From Ochrobactrum teleogrylli (GTDB taxonomy: Bacteria; Pseudomonadota; Alphaproteobacteria; Rhizobiales; Rhizobiaceae): a stretch of DNA of 64,000 nt. The DNA lies in the NCBI RefSeq assembly GCF_006376685.1, contig NZ_VEWL01000001.1, positions 499,869-563,868 on the forward strand, in the 5' to 3' direction. The notes below the pieces were generated by a model, which ran no database searches, was not told the origin of the DNA, and saw only the letters and a program-made list of their open reading frames with translations. Positions 41,174 through 50,417 of the stretch are shown in pieces (the stretch's first letter is position 1; the number at the start of each line of letters is the position of its first letter). The translations under genes were made by a program, and so were the position numbers.

Positions 41174-41683
41174 ATGGCCTGGAAATTTATGCTGGCGACA
41201 GCCGTTATGGCGGTTGCGCGTACAATGCCAAATGTCTTTAAGCCTAATATTTTTAGCACACCGGCGAAGCCTGCGCTCATCGCCGATAATGCATTCGACA
41301 TGGAGCTGAAATCCGCGCCGATTAATCCTGAATGGATACTGGCGGGATCGCCAAGGGCACGTTCGTGCGAGCAATCCGCCAGCGGTGACCGCGCGGCTTT
41401 CACTGCGATCTGGGATTGCACCGCGGGCGAATTCCGCTGGTATTTCGGCTGGGATGAAACGGTTTATATTCTCGAAGGCGAGGTGCATGTCACCGATGCC
41501 GACGGAAAACACCGAACGCTGAAAGCCGGTGATGTGGGCTATTTCCGCGGTGGAACATGGGCCACCTGGAAAATCGACCGCTACCTGAAGAAAGTCGCTT
41601 TCATGCGACGTACTCTTCCCGCACCGGCTTCCACTATTTATCGCATCAGCGATGCGTTGCGGAATCGGGTTGCGCGATTGTGA
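41174..41683 (+). CDS. Cupin-fold protein (EutQ/cupin_3 type)
   Basis: 169 residues from ATG 41174 (GGGGGG ribosome-binding site). The N-terminus has a hydrophobic stretch (FMLATAVMAVART) that could be a weak anchor or signal. The cupin barrel spans about 80-160: FRWYFGWDETVYILEGEVHVTD, then LKAGDVGYFRGGTWATWKI. Such proteins bind metals or small ligands; no specific activity can be named. It precedes the fluoride-riboswitch-controlled crcB gene, which has its own promoter, so the two are probably not co-regulated. Confidence 0.8.
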   Translation: MAWKFMLATAVMAVARTMPNVFKPNIFSTPAKPALIADNAFDMELKSAPINPEWILAGSPRARSCEQSASGDRAAFTAIWDCTAGEFRWYFGWDETVYILEGEVHVTDADGKHRTLKAGDVGYFRGGTWATWKIDRYLKKVAFMRRTLPAPASTIYRISDALRNRVARL

Positions 41684-41696
41684 AGCTCCAGTCGCG

Positions 41697-41726
41697 TTGA
41701 CGGGGCGTGCGGCTATTCTATATAAA
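41697..41726 (+). promoter_or_regulatory. Predicted sigma-70-type promoter of the fluoride riboswitch/crcB transcript
   Basis: TTGACG (-35, 41697-41702) and TATATA/TATAAA (-10, about 41719-41726) at 16-18 bases. Transcription would begin a few bases later, placing the riboswitch at the very 5' end. Confidence 0.65.
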
Positions 41727-41735
41727 CGATGCGCA

Positions 41736-41786
41736 TGATGGGAATGGGGTTCTCCCGAAACCGCCGCTTCTGGCTGATGACTCCTG
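41736..41786 (+). ncRNA. Fluoride riboswitch (crcB RNA motif)
   Basis: The conserved elements of the crcB motif are present in order: GATGGGAATGGGGTTCTCCC, AACCGCCGCTTC and the 3' signature GGCTGATGACTCCTG, forming the pseudoknotted aptamer. It lies 119 bases before crcB, downstream of a good promoter. Fluoride binding is known to turn on expression of fluoride exporters; the expression platform here would be in the 41787-41904 leader, where no strong terminator is evident, so control may be translational. Confidence 0.87.
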
Positions 41787-41904
41787 ATCGAATTGACAAC
41801 AGGAACGCAATGCGTCGATAGCGGGAAGCTGCCGGGGCTGAGGGTTATCCCCTGCCCGACTTTCTCCAGCAGGCATTTCGTTCCGCAATTTTGACAGGTG
41901 AATT

Positions 41905-42333
41905 ATGCAAGCAACCATCATGGTGGCGCTCGGCGGCGCAATCGGAAGTGTAGCGCGTTACTGGCTCGCGCTTTTGATGTTGCCCGTCAGTCGCGACCTT
42001 CCCTGGGGCACAATCGTCATCAATATAGCCGGATCGTTTGCGATTTCCTTTTTCGGTGCGCTGACACTTGAACAGGGGCGCTTTGCGGTGCCGGAAATCT
42101 GGCGTCTCGCCTTCATGGTCGGCGTGTGCGGCGGCTTCACCACATTTTCTTCATTCAGCCTGCAAACGCTGGATCTCCTGCGAGCAGGCCAACCCGGCAA
42201 AGCTCTGCTCAATATCGGTATTTCGGTTATCCTATGCCTGATCGCGGTCTGGCTCGGCTTCCTTGCCGCACAACAGATCAACAGCGGTTCCCAACAGATC
42301 GCACAGACTGCCGTCGAGGAAGAAGCGTCGTAG
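41905..42333 (+). CDS. crcB: CrcB/Fluc fluoride channel
   Basis: 142 residues with four membrane helices. It carries the family hallmarks [13 protein letters not shown] near the start, [13 protein letters not shown] (conserved asparagine of the pore) and [13 protein letters not shown] with the Phe-box and Na-binding region. CrcB proteins form dual-topology dimers exporting fluoride. The fluoride riboswitch upstream fixes the function. A short C-terminal Gln/Ser/Glu-rich tail is extra. Confidence 0.95.
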   Translation: MQATIMVALGGAIGSVARYWLALLMLPVSRDLPWGTIVINIAGSFAISFFGALTLEQGRFAVPEIWRLAFMVGVCGGFTTFSSFSLQTLDLLRAGQPGKALLNIGISVILCLIAVWLGFLAAQQINSGSQQIAQTAVEEEAS

Positions 42334-42428
42334 GCGACCAGATTCGAGGTGCAGAGGATTTAGTTCCTTAACATTGCTGAATGCGGGCCTATATCTCCCC
42401 ATGTAACAATGGAAAATGGAGAGAACCA

Positions 42429-42668
42429 ATGCGTTTGATGCTTACCGTTCTGGCATTTGCAGCGACCTGTGGCCTGGCGTCAGCCGCCGCCCCGGAAGGA
42501 CAGAAACTTTCTGAAATCATTTCGAAGATCGAGCAAACCTCGGACGTGTCATATGTCGATGAAGTCGATTGGAATGATCGCGGCTATTATGAGATCGAGT
42601 ATTTCATGAAGAACGGCGCAAAAGTTGAAATCAAAATCGATCCAAAGACTGGAGAGTCGATCAAATAA
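42429..42668 (+). CDS. Small secreted PepSY-domain protein
   Basis: 79 residues from the ATG with GGAGAG 8 bases upstream. A signal peptide (RLMLTVLAFAATCGLASA) ends near SAAA, leaving a periplasmic domain of about 60 residues with the PepSY-like pattern: LSEIISKIEQ, then a strand WNDRGYYEIEYFMKNGAKVEIKIDPKTGES. Such domains often bind or inhibit periplasmic partners. Lies between crcB and tRNA-Lys. Confidence 0.85.
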   Translation: MRLMLTVLAFAATCGLASAAAPEGQKLSEIISKIEQTSDVSYVDEVDWNDRGYYEIEYFMKNGAKVEIKIDPKTGESIK

Positions 42669-42681
42669 GGTCTTGGAAAAG

Positions 42682-42757
42682 TGGTGAGCGCGCAGGGATT
42701 CGAACCCTGGACCTACTGATTAAAAGTCAGTTGCTCTACCGGCTGAGCTACGCGCTC
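42682..42757 (-). tRNA. tRNA-Lys (anticodon TTT)
   Basis: 76 nucleotides including an encoded CCA end. Acceptor stem GAGCGCG/CGCGCTC, D arm TAGCTCAGCCGGTAGAGC, anticodon loop CTTTTAA (anticodon TTT), variable loop AGGTC, T arm with GGTTCGAATCC. No integrase or duplicated 3' end nearby, so no sign of an integrated element. Confidence 0.97.
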
Positions 42758-42946
42758 CCTGAGGAACAAATCGTCCCTGGAAGTGCGGCGGAACATAAGG
42801 GCGAGTTTTCGAATGGTCAACACCATAAAATCACGTTTCTCCAACATAAATTCAAAAAATCCTGTCAACTGCACGTAATCCCGCGCCATAGCGAAACGAG
42901 ACTGGCTTCAATCAGCGCAAGCTGATGGTTTTTGCTGCTTTTTACA
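42758..42946. other. Intergenic stretch upstream of tRNA-Lys; no gene seen
   Basis: Contains the presumed promoter of the minus-strand tRNA. Nothing else recognised. Confidence 0.4.
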
Positions 42947-42974
42947 AAAGAAAAGCCGCCCCGAAGGGCGGCTT
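42947..42974 (-). terminator. Rho-independent terminator of the BA14K gene
   Basis: Minus strand: AAGCCGCCC and GGGCGGCTT form a perfect 9-bp stem with a TTCG loop followed by TTCTTTTG. It lies 23 bases after the BA14K stop. Confidence 0.9.
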
Positions 42975-42997
42975 CCTATTCATTGAGGCCGAATCTA

Positions 42998-43525
42998 TCA
43001 GCGATACGGTGAATAGCACTGCTGGCGCGGACCATTGTAAGGCTGGAACGTATTGTCCGAGCTGCGGTAGGACCGGTAACGGTCATAGCACCATTCCACA
43101 TGAGACGTGTTGTAGGCCGGTGCGCGATAGACCGGTGGAGGTGGCGGCGGTGGAGCCGCGATAGCCCCGCCAATGATTGCGCCCGCACCGAAGGCCGCAA
43201 GCGGATACCACCAGCCGTCGCTGTGGCGGCGATAGCCATGGCGGTAGTAGTTATAGCCGCGATGGCCGTTCCAATAGCCCGGCCCCGGACGATAACCGCC
43301 GCCATGCCAGCCCGGACGTGGTCCATGGCGGTAACCGTTCCAATGTCCGCCGCGGCCTCTCCAGTGGTCGCGAACCTGCTGGATGTTTTCGTTGGCGACA
43401 GCTGGAGCCGAAGGCATGACCGGCGCCGCAGCTGCGGGTGCGATGGCGCCGATCAGAAATGTCGCGCCAATCGTTCCGGCCAGCAATGCCTTGCCAGACC
43501 AAAAACTTGTAAGGTTGCTCTTCAT
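42998..43525 (-). CDS. BA14K-family secreted protein
   Basis: 175 residues from the ATG preceded by AAAAGGAGAAG. The signal peptide covers [21 protein letters not shown]. The middle is low complexity, rich in Gly, Arg, His, Tyr and Trp. A glycine-zipper-like helix ([15 protein letters not shown]) and a polyproline run follow. The last 35 residues ([19 protein letters not shown] and PRQQCYSPY) are the BA14K signature with two cysteines. The Brucella family member is an immunoreactive protein with lectin-like properties. Confidence 0.9.
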   Translation of the reverse strand: MKSNLTSFWSGKALLAGTIGATFLIGAIAPAAAAPVMPSAPAVANENIQQVRDHWRGRGGHWNGYRHGPRPGWHGGGYRPGPGYWNGHRGYNYYRHGYRRHSDGWWYPLAAFGAGAIIGGAIAAPPPPPPPVYRAPAYNTSHVEWCYDRYRSYRSSDNTFQPYNGPRQQCYSPYR

Positions 43526-43913
43526 TATGCTTCTCCTTTTCAGGTGCATGCATCATGAAGTCTCCCACATGAATGCACCCTGAATATGATTAGCAATCAT
43601 ATCAAATTTCAAGCCGAACGCAATTTACCTCCTATATTTCAGTAATTTACTATGAAGTATGAAACGGCGAAATTAACCGGCTGAAGGCATAAAAACGGCG
43701 CCACAGCGACTTCGAGGGCTTTTTCGACCCCGAATTTCCCCGAGCAACGCCGTTCGCAGGCAAATTCGCACATCAACGACATAAGGCATTGAGTTCCGCC
43801 GAGCACACCTTATAGAACCTGAAGAAAGCTGCAGAATCCTGTTCCCCATTTCAACCGGTCTTGGCCGGTAACGATGGTTGCTGGAACTGGCAGCGCTTGG
43901 CGGGATTTTGGAT
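43526..43913. other. Intergenic region between BA14K and the GGDEF gene; no gene seen
   Basis: About 390 bases holding the divergent promoters of both genes. No ribosome-binding site plus open frame pair is convincing. Confidence 0.4.
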
Positions 43914-45338
43914 ATGGGTGGTGCGGCCTTGTTGAACGATGCAACGCGGTGGGGATCTCAAACAGGCCTTGGGGCGACCGAAGAGGAATGGGTAGAGCTG
44001 GTCTCGCACCTGTCTGAAGACCAGTCGCGGCTTTTGTCCGATCTGGTCGAGCAGCACAAACAGAGCTTCGTGGACATCTTTTATAGCCGCCTGATGCAAA
44101 ATCGCGAGGCGGCGGCCTTCCTGTCGCAAACTGTCGTGCATGATCGTCTGCAACATTCGCTCAGCGACTGGCTCGTGCATCTTCTGGTGAGTCGTCCCAC
44201 GGATGTCGCCGCTTTCGTGCAGGAACAGCGCAAGATTGGCGAGGTTCATGCGCGTATTCAGGTGCCGATCCATATCGTCATGCAGGGCGCACGGCTGCTG
44301 AAAAACGAAATCATCCGCCAGTTGAAGAAGACTGTGCCGGAGCGCGATGCGCTGGCTCGGCTGATCGTGCATGTCAGCAATGCGGTCGATATTGCCATTG
44401 AAATCATGAGTCAGGCCTTCGTCAAAGACGCGCGCAAAAGCGCCCAGACGGACGAAGCATATCGCGCCTTCACGCTAAGCCACGACATTCCACTCGAACG
44501 GGAATCGCAACGCGCCGCCCTGATGGAATGGAGCCAATCTCTGTTGTTCAACCTTTATGGCAACAACGACAGCCCCCTGCTCTCGCTCGGCAGCTCGGAT
44601 TTCGGCCTATGGCTGCAGCACAAGGCCGACATGCTGTTTTCCGGTTCGGCCACGCTTGAGCGCCTGCGTCAGACCGTCAGCCTCATCGATTATGAATTGT
44701 TGCCAACTTTGAATACGGCCCGCAAAAGTGACCCGGCAGCGCTTCCAGCTGCGATGGCAGAGTTTCAGACAAGGATTGGCGAAGCGAAGTTTCTGCTGGC
44801 GGAATTGTTTCAGGCCGCAGCAACGATGGAGACAGGCCGTGATCCGCTGACACGCGCCCTGAACCGCCGTTTTCTGCCGCCTATTCTGACCCGCGAAATC
44901 CGCATGGCCTCGCAGAAAGGACTCGATCTCAGCATTTTGATGGTTGATATCGATCATTTCAAGAAGATCAACGACACCCATGGGCATGGCGGTGGCGACG
45001 CCGTATTGCAGCAGGTCGCAGAAACGATTCTGGCCCATTGCCGTCCGGGAGATTTTGTCTTCCGCTATGGCGGGGAAGAGTTTCTGGTCGCGCTCGTCGA
45101 AACCGACGAACACAGGGCCTTTGGTATTGGCGAAGAGCTGCGTAAGCTGGTCGAGCAACAAACATTCAATCTGACCAATGGCACGGTGGACACCGTGACG
45201 CTTTCCATCGGCATCGCCACATTCAACGGCCATCCGGACTATACGCATCTGGTCGACGCCGCCGATCAGGCGCTCTATCGGGCCAAGCAGGCTGGCCGCA
45301 ATCGCTGCGAAACGGAAGTGCCGCTCGCGGTTCAGTGA
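43914..45338 (+). CDS. Globin-coupled diguanylate cyclase (DosC-like)
   Basis: 474 residues from ATG 43914; a TTG 36 bases upstream is an alternative. Residues about 22-165 form a globin sensor: a distal tyrosine at 57 (DIFYSRL) and the proximal haem histidine at 112 in KIGEVHARIQVP, matching E. coli DosC (HARIGIP). A middle helical domain follows. The GGDEF domain (about 305-470) has LILMVDIDHFKKINDTHGH, the catalytic RYGGEEF, and an intact RxxD inhibitory site (RPGD) five residues before it. It probably makes c-di-GMP in response to oxygen, with product feedback. Confidence 0.92.
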   Translation: MGGAALLNDATRWGSQTGLGATEEEWVELVSHLSEDQSRLLSDLVEQHKQSFVDIFYSRLMQNREAAAFLSQTVVHDRLQHSLSDWLVHLLVSRPTDVAAFVQEQRKIGEVHARIQVPIHIVMQGARLLKNEIIRQLKKTVPERDALARLIVHVSNAVDIAIEIMSQAFVKDARKSAQTDEAYRAFTLSHDIPLERESQRAALMEWSQSLLFNLYGNNDSPLLSLGSSDFGLWLQHKADMLFSGSATLERLRQTVSLIDYELLPTLNTARKSDPAALPAAMAEFQTRIGEAKFLLAELFQAAATMETGRDPLTRALNRRFLPPILTREIRMASQKGLDLSILMVDIDHFKKINDTHGHGGGDAVLQQVAETILAHCRPGDFVFRYGGEEFLVALVETDEHRAFGIGEELRKLVEQQTFNLTNGTVDTVTLSIGIATFNGHPDYTHLVDAADQALYRAKQAGRNRCETEVPLAVQ

Positions 45339-45397
45339 AGAGCAGAGGCATTTTGACATCTGGAAACGGGCGCTGAAAACCGCCATATGCTGCCATC

Positions 45398-46153
45398 ATG
45401 ACCAATTCTGCCTCACTTATGGATAGTTCCTCCAAGCCGCAACGCGACGCGCTCAACGTGCAGTTCTTGCCTGTGGACGCCGATGCGCCGCCGGTGGAAT
45501 GGCTCGTGGCGGATGGGCTTACCGATTACGAGGAAGCGCTCGCCTTCATGGAAGCGCGGGTTCAGGCCATCCGCGAAGGCACGGCGAGTGAACTCGTCTG
45601 GCTGGTGGAGCACCCTCCCCTTTATACGGCGGGCACGAGCGCGCGGGCAGAAGACCTGCTGACGCCGGACAGTTTGCCGGTGTTCAACACCGGGCGCGGC
45701 GGCGAATATACCTATCACGGTCCGGGTCAGCGTGTGGCCTATGTGATGCTCGATCTGAAGCGCCGGCGCGAAGATGTGCGCGCTTTCGTGGCCGCACTGG
45801 AACAATGGATCATTGAAAGCCTCGCCGAATTCAATGTGAAGGGCGAGCGCCGCGAAGATCGCGTCGGTGTCTGGGTGATGCGCCCTGAAAAGCCCCGCCT
45901 TGCCAATGGCGACATGTGCGAGGACAAGATTGCCGCTATCGGCATTCGTCTGCGCCGCTGGGTCAGCTTTCATGGCATCGCCATCAATGTGGAGCCGAAT
46001 CTCGGCCATTACGGCGGCATCGTGCCGTGCGGCATTTCAGAACACGGCGTCACGAGCCTTGTTGATCTCGGCCTGCCCGTGACCTTGGGCGATATGGATG
46101 TGGCGCTCGGCAAGGCGTTCGAAAACGTATTCGGTCGTCGCGCAGTGAAGTAA
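45398..46153 (+). CDS. lipB: Lipoyl(octanoyl) transferase
   Basis: 251 residues. Motifs: [38 protein letters not shown], the catalytic lysine in [19 protein letters not shown] and catalytic cysteine in [15 protein letters not shown]. It moves octanoyl groups from acyl-carrier protein to lipoyl domains, such as that of BkdB here. An in-frame ATG at 45419 is an alternative start. The gene ends 3 bases before the convergent EamA gene with no terminator between them. Confidence 0.95.
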   Translation: MTNSASLMDSSSKPQRDALNVQFLPVDADAPPVEWLVADGLTDYEEALAFMEARVQAIREGTASELVWLVEHPPLYTAGTSARAEDLLTPDSLPVFNTGRGGEYTYHGPGQRVAYVMLDLKRRREDVRAFVAALEQWIIESLAEFNVKGERREDRVGVWVMRPEKPRLANGDMCEDKIAAIGIRLRRWVSFHGIAINVEPNLGHYGGIVPCGISEHGVTSLVDLGLPVTLGDMDVALGKAFENVFGRRAVK

Positions 46154-46156
46154 GCG

Positions 46157-47083
46157 TCAGACTTCGACCTTCAGTTTGCGCTCGCGCATGAAGACATAGA
46201 AGCCCGAGCCGATGATGATCACGATGCCAAACCATTTGGATGGCGTTGGAAAATCGCCGAAGACGATCAGCCCGACCAGAACCGCATTCACGATTTCCAG
46301 ATATTGAAACGGTGCCAGCATGGAAGCTGGCGCCAGTTTGAAGGCGTGCACGACCATCAAATGGCTGACCGTGCCGATAGTGCCCAGAAGCAGCAACAGC
46401 AGCCAGGGCTGGATGCCGTTGGGCACGCCGAAGCTCAAATCTTCGAGGCCCATGGTTGGCCCGACGAGCATGGCGAGCCCCGCAAACACCCAGCCGCCAA
46501 CGCCTGCGTAAAACTGCATGACGAGCGGGCTCTCCTTCGCGCCGAATTTGCGGTTTAGGATCAGATAGATCGCGAATGTCACCGCCGTCGCCAGCGGCAA
46601 CAGCGACACCGCGCCGAAAATCTCGAAGCTTGGCTGGATGACGATCATCGTGCCGATGAGGCCGATACCGACCGCGCTGAATCGCCGCCAGCCGACCTTC
46701 TCCTTGAGGAAGATCGCCGAAAGCAGCGTGAGGATAAGCGGCTCTGCGAAGAATACGGCCATGGCGTCGGCAAGTGGCATATATTTGACAGCTGTGAAAA
46801 AGCAGAGGCCGCCAAAGCCCATCAGAACCCCGCGTATGAGGTTGCCCGCCAGATGCTGCGTGCGAAGTGCCGCCACTCCACCACCTGCCACAAGCAGAAT
46901 GAAGAACATCAACCAGCATTGCACGAAAAAGCGCATGAACGTAACGGTTGCCGGAGGCATATTGTCCATCATGGCCAGCCATTTGCCGATGGCGTCCATC
47001 AGCGGAAGCATCAGCACCGAGACGACCATAATGGCCATGCCTTTTACATGCGCTTCTACGCCGCCTGCCGCGCTGCCCTGCAT
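46157..47083 (-). CDS. EamA/DMT-family transporter
   Basis: 308 residues with ten predicted membrane helices in two EamA repeats. Motifs include LRTQHLAGNLIRGVLMGFGGLCFF, ADAMAVFFAEPLILTLLSA in the first repeat and the LAPFQYLEIVNAVLVGLIVFGDFPTPSKW region closing the second. Such proteins export or exchange metabolites; RhtA/YdcZ-like amino-acid export is one possibility. It is divergent from parE across a 315-base region. Confidence 0.87.
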   Translation of the reverse strand: MQGSAAGGVEAHVKGMAIMVVSVLMLPLMDAIGKWLAMMDNMPPATVTFMRFFVQCWLMFFILLVAGGGVAALRTQHLAGNLIRGVLMGFGGLCFFTAVKYMPLADAMAVFFAEPLILTLLSAIFLKEKVGWRRFSAVGIGLIGTMIVIQPSFEIFGAVSLLPLATAVTFAIYLILNRKFGAKESPLVMQFYAGVGGWVFAGLAMLVGPTMGLEDLSFGVPNGIQPWLLLLLLGTIGTVSHLMVVHAFKLAPASMLAPFQYLEIVNAVLVGLIVFGDFPTPSKWFGIVIIIGSGFYVFMRERKLKVEV

Positions 47084-47398
47084 TTCCCGCTCACGATTTC
47101 TTCTAAATGCTCGTTTGTCCGCTGTAGGCCAACAACGGCCCCGTTTCCATCATATTCATCGAATGAACATCCGCTTGTTTGACTTTCGCCTTGTTTCCGG
47201 TGCAAACCGACACGACATCACACGAAATCCTTTGATAAAGCCGTGCGAAAGTGGAACGTAAGGCGAACTTCATTCGCCTTTCACGGCTGCGCATGGCATC
47301 ATTCGGATGATTCGCAGACAGTATATTTTCGGTCCATGCCGGGGCAGCAAGCCGCATGGTCCTTCCTGAAATTCTGACAGAGAGCTTATCGGGTAAAG
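47084..47398. other. Divergent intergenic region, EamA gene / parE; no gene seen
   Basis: About 315 bases holding promoters for both genes. No clear operator, RNA element or small gene was recognised. Confidence 0.4.
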
Positions 47399-49519
47399 AT
47401 GGACGACAGCAACGATCTCTTTTCGAGAGTGGTGAATAATGCCCGGGAGCGGCAGGTGGAACGACGCACGGAACAGAGCGCCGCGCCTCAACCCGTCGCA
47501 CCACCTGCGGCAACGCCATTGCCGTCTGCACCTGTTCAACAGGCTGCAAAGCCGGTTGCGACCAAGGCCCCGCCGGTTTCATCAGGTGGCGATGATTACA
47601 ACGCCTCGTCCATCCGCGTTCTCGAAGGGCTGGAGCCGGTGCGTTTGCGCCCCGGCATGTATATCGGTGGCACCGACGAAAAGGCATTGCACCACCTATT
47701 TGCGGAAGTCATCGATAACTCGATGGATGAAGCGGTGGCAGGCCATGCAAATTTCATCGAAGTCAGCCTCGATGCAGAAGGTTTCATCACCGTTTCCGAT
47801 AATGGCCGCGGCATTCCGGTTGACGAACACCCGCAGGTGCCGGGCAAGTCCACGCTTGAAGTCATCATGACCAAGCTGCATGCGGGCGGCAAGTTCGACG
47901 GCAAGGCCTATGAAACATCGGGCGGCCTGCACGGCGTCGGCGTTTCGGTGGTCAATGCGCTGTCCGACGTGCTGGAAGTGGAAGTCGCGCGCAACCGTCG
48001 TCTCTATCGCCAGCGCTTTTCGCGCGGTATTCCGCAGGGCGGGTTGGAAGATGCAGGCGAAGTGCATAATCGTCGCGGCACACGTGTTCGCTTTCACCCG
48101 GATCCGGATATTTTCGGCAAGACGGCGCATTTCGACCCGCACCGGCTTTATCGCATGGCGCGGTCGAAGGCTTACCTGTTCGGCGGCGTCGAAATCCGCT
48201 GGAACTGCGATCCTTCGCTGCTCGACCCCAAAAGGGAAACGCCTGAAAAGGCCGTTTTCCACTTCCCCGGTGGTCTGAAGGACTATCTTCAGGCCTCCCT
48301 CGGCAAGGAGCATCAGGTCACCCGCGAGCTTTTTGCTGGCAAGACCGAGAAGCAGGGCGGGCACGGCGCCGTCGAATGGGCGGTCACGTGGTATGGCGGC
48401 GACGGCTTCGTCCATTCCTATTGTAATACGATTCCGACTGCCGATGGCGGCACGCATGAGGCTGGCCTGCGCATTGCGCTGACGCGTGGTCTCAAGGCCT
48501 ATGCGGAACTGACCAATAACAAGCGCGCTTCGATCATCACGACGGATGACGTCATGGTTTCGGCTGCGGGCATGTTGTCGGTCTTCATCCGCGAACCGGA
48601 ATTCGTCGGTCAGACCAAGGATAAGCTGGCGACGGTGGAAGCGCAGCGCATTGTGGAAAATGCAATCCGCGATCCGTTCGACCACTGGCTCGCGGCCTCA
48701 CCGCAGGAAGCCTCGCGCCTGCTCGACTGGGTGGTGGACCGAGCGGAAGAACGTCTGCGCCGTCGTCAGGAAAAGGAAACCGTGCGCAAGAGCGCAACGC
48801 GCAAGCTGCGCCTGCCCGGCAAACTGGCCGACTGCACACAGAATGCGGCAGCGGGTGCGGAATTGTTCATCGTAGAAGGTGACTCGGCAGGCGGTTCGGC
48901 CAAGCAGGCGCGCAATCGCGCCACGCAGGCGATCCTGCCCTTGCGTGGCAAGATTCTGAACGTCGCCAGCGCTGGCCGCGAAAAGCTGACAGCAAACCAG
49001 CAGATTGCCGATCTCATTCAGGCGCTGGGTAGTGGCACGCGGAAGAATTATCGCGAAGACGATCTGCGTTATGACCGCGTGATCATCATGACCGATGCCG
49101 ACGTGGACGGCGCGCATATCGCATCGCTGCTGATCACTTTCTTCTATCAGGAAATGCCGGAACTGATCCGTAACGGCCACCTTTATCTGGCCGTACCGCC
49201 GCTTTACCGTCTGAGCCAAGGCGGCAAGACAGCCTATGCCCGCGATGACGCCCATAAGGACGAATTGCTGCGCACCATGTTTACCGGACGTGGTAAGGTG
49301 GAAATTGGTCGCTTCAAAGGTCTTGGCGAGATGCGCGCGGAGCAGTTGAAGGAAACCACGATGGACCCGAAGAAGCGCACGCTGCTGCGGGTGCAGGTGG
49401 ACGAAGACTATATCGATGAAACCCGCAACACCGTCGATGAACTGATGGGAACCAAGCCGGAAGCCCGTTTCCGCTTCATCACGGATCGCGCTGCTTTCGT
49501 GGAAGAACTCGACATTTAA
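47399..49519 (+). CDS. parE: DNA topoisomerase IV subunit B
   Basis: 706 residues. The first 60 are an Ala/Pro-rich, low-complexity extension; the conserved protein begins at SSIRVLEGLEPVRLRPGMYIGG. The GHKL ATPase has EVIDNSMDEAVAG, DNGRGIPVDEHP and GGLHGVGVSVVNALS. The TOPRIM part carries EGDSAGGSAKQARNR and DADVDGAHIASLL. The protein is longer than E. coli ParE (630) through the N-terminal tail. With ParC (elsewhere) it decatenates daughter chromosomes. A terminator follows. Confidence 0.96.
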   Translation: MDDSNDLFSRVVNNARERQVERRTEQSAAPQPVAPPAATPLPSAPVQQAAKPVATKAPPVSSGGDDYNASSIRVLEGLEPVRLRPGMYIGGTDEKALHHLFAEVIDNSMDEAVAGHANFIEVSLDAEGFITVSDNGRGIPVDEHPQVPGKSTLEVIMTKLHAGGKFDGKAYETSGGLHGVGVSVVNALSDVLEVEVARNRRLYRQRFSRGIPQGGLEDAGEVHNRRGTRVRFHPDPDIFGKTAHFDPHRLYRMARSKAYLFGGVEIRWNCDPSLLDPKRETPEKAVFHFPGGLKDYLQASLGKEHQVTRELFAGKTEKQGGHGAVEWAVTWYGGDGFVHSYCNTIPTADGGTHEAGLRIALTRGLKAYAELTNNKRASIITTDDVMVSAAGMLSVFIREPEFVGQTKDKLATVEAQRIVENAIRDPFDHWLAASPQEASRLLDWVVDRAEERLRRRQEKETVRKSATRKLRLPGKLADCTQNAAAGAELFIVEGDSAGGSAKQARNRATQAILPLRGKILNVASAGREKLTANQQIADLIQALGSGTRKNYREDDLRYDRVIIMTDADVDGAHIASLLITFFYQEMPELIRNGHLYLAVPPLYRLSQGGKTAYARDDAHKDELLRTMFTGRGKVEIGRFKGLGEMRAEQLKETTMDPKKRTLLRVQVDEDYIDETRNTVDELMGTKPEARFRFITDRAAFVEELDI

Positions 49520-49541
49520 ATTAAGCTTATCATGAACAGAG

Positions 49542-49579
49542 AGCGGCGCGTTGGTTTTGGCCAACCGCCGCTTTATTTA
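49542..49579 (+). terminator. Rho-independent terminator of parE
   Basis: AGCGGCG (49542-49548) pairs with CGCCGCT (49566-49572), extended by an inner TTGG/CCAA stem, and is followed by TTATTTAT. It lies 22 bases after the stop. Confidence 0.85.
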
Positions 49580-49620
49580 TATCTGAGCCAGATATTTCAA
49601 CTGACTGAAAAGAAAGATTT

Positions 49621-49803
49621 TTACGCTTTCACGTTGATACCTAGGCGCGACTCAATATCTTCCAGCGATTCCTTGACGAAGAAGGTCTGGTCCGCACTCA
49701 TCGTCAGAATGCGTGTGCCAGTACCGTAGGCATTATAGGATAGAACGTGGTTGAAATTGATCGCGAGCTTTTCGCCACTCACATCCGTCAGCATGATCCA
49801 CAT
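49621..49803 (-). CDS. FlbD-like small protein, 60 residues
   Basis: The ATG at 49803 follows GAGGAGGAGGG, a strong ribosome-binding site. The protein (MWIMLTDVSGEKLAIN at the start, then ILTMSADQTFFVKESLEDIE) resembles the flagellar protein FlbD in length and pattern: an N-terminal MI-LT strand, a 'xxINxxxV' strand, a middle TxILTM strand and the VKES motif before a C-terminal helix. FlbD function is poorly known even in its own group. No flagellar genes are in the window. The resemblance is by eye; treat as a hypothesis. Confidence 0.75.
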   Translation of the reverse strand: MWIMLTDVSGEKLAINFNHVLSYNAYGTGTRILTMSADQTFFVKESLEDIESRLGINVKA

Positions 49804-49896
49804 GATGGCCCTCCTCCTCAGAAAAACTGGAACTCTCAAGAGAAGGATAGGCGCGCCGGACTGTTCGGCAACAGAAGGGGTGCACTCCAAGGGGTT

Positions 49897-50409
49897 TCAA
49901 AGCGTTGCGCGCATACGCACTTTTTCAACAACACGGCCCATGCTGACAGAAGCTTCTTCGCCGCGCCACTCGATGCGAAAGCCCATTTTCTCGTAAAGGC
50001 CGATGGCCGGGAGATTATCGGCATGTGTGCCAATCGTTACTGAATCGAAGCCATCCAGCAGAATTTGCGCCATCAGCGCGTCGAGAATGCGTCTGCCGAT
50101 GCCCTGTCCGTGATAGGGCGGATCGATCCAGAGATCGGCGATATAATTGCTGCCAGGAACACGAGCGCCCCAGCCGAGGATTTTTCCGTCGAGCTCCGCA
50201 ACCAAAACGCCATCGGCATTTTCATGCAGATAACCAAGGAAATTCGCTTCCAGCTCTGCACGACGTTGATCGCTTAAGGGACCTGTCTTGGCAGGGATTT
50301 CCCACGCCCTGACCGCAAGAGCGGCCATGAAAACAAATTCGCCGGCCATCGAGCGCCGTGCGTCCGAAAGGACGCACAAAGGACGCTCGATATCTTTTGA
50401 GTGTTGCAT
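49897..50409 (-). CDS. GNAT-family N-acetyltransferase
   Basis: About 170 residues from ATG 50409 (GGAAAG ribosome-binding site); a longer frame to 50487 is open but overlaps gatA, so the shorter start is preferred. The acetyl-CoA motif is PPYHGQGIGRRILDALM, preceded by the NYIADLWIDP strand and followed by IGLYEKMGFRIEWRGEE. RimI-like or small-molecule substrate cannot be told. It lies downstream of gatA, separated by a palindrome. Confidence 0.87.
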   Translation of the reverse strand: MQHSKDIERPLCVLSDARRSMAGEFVFMAALAVRAWEIPAKTGPLSDQRRAELEANFLGYLHENADGVLVAELDGKILGWGARVPGSNYIADLWIDPPYHGQGIGRRILDALMAQILLDGFDSVTIGTHADNLPAIGLYEKMGFRIEWRGEEASVSMGRVVEKVRMRATL

Positions 50410-50417
50410 CGTGCTTT

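Noticed and set aside
42682..42757. tRNA-Lys as an integration site for a mobile element
   Set aside because: No integrase, no duplicated tRNA 3' end and no compositional change nearby.
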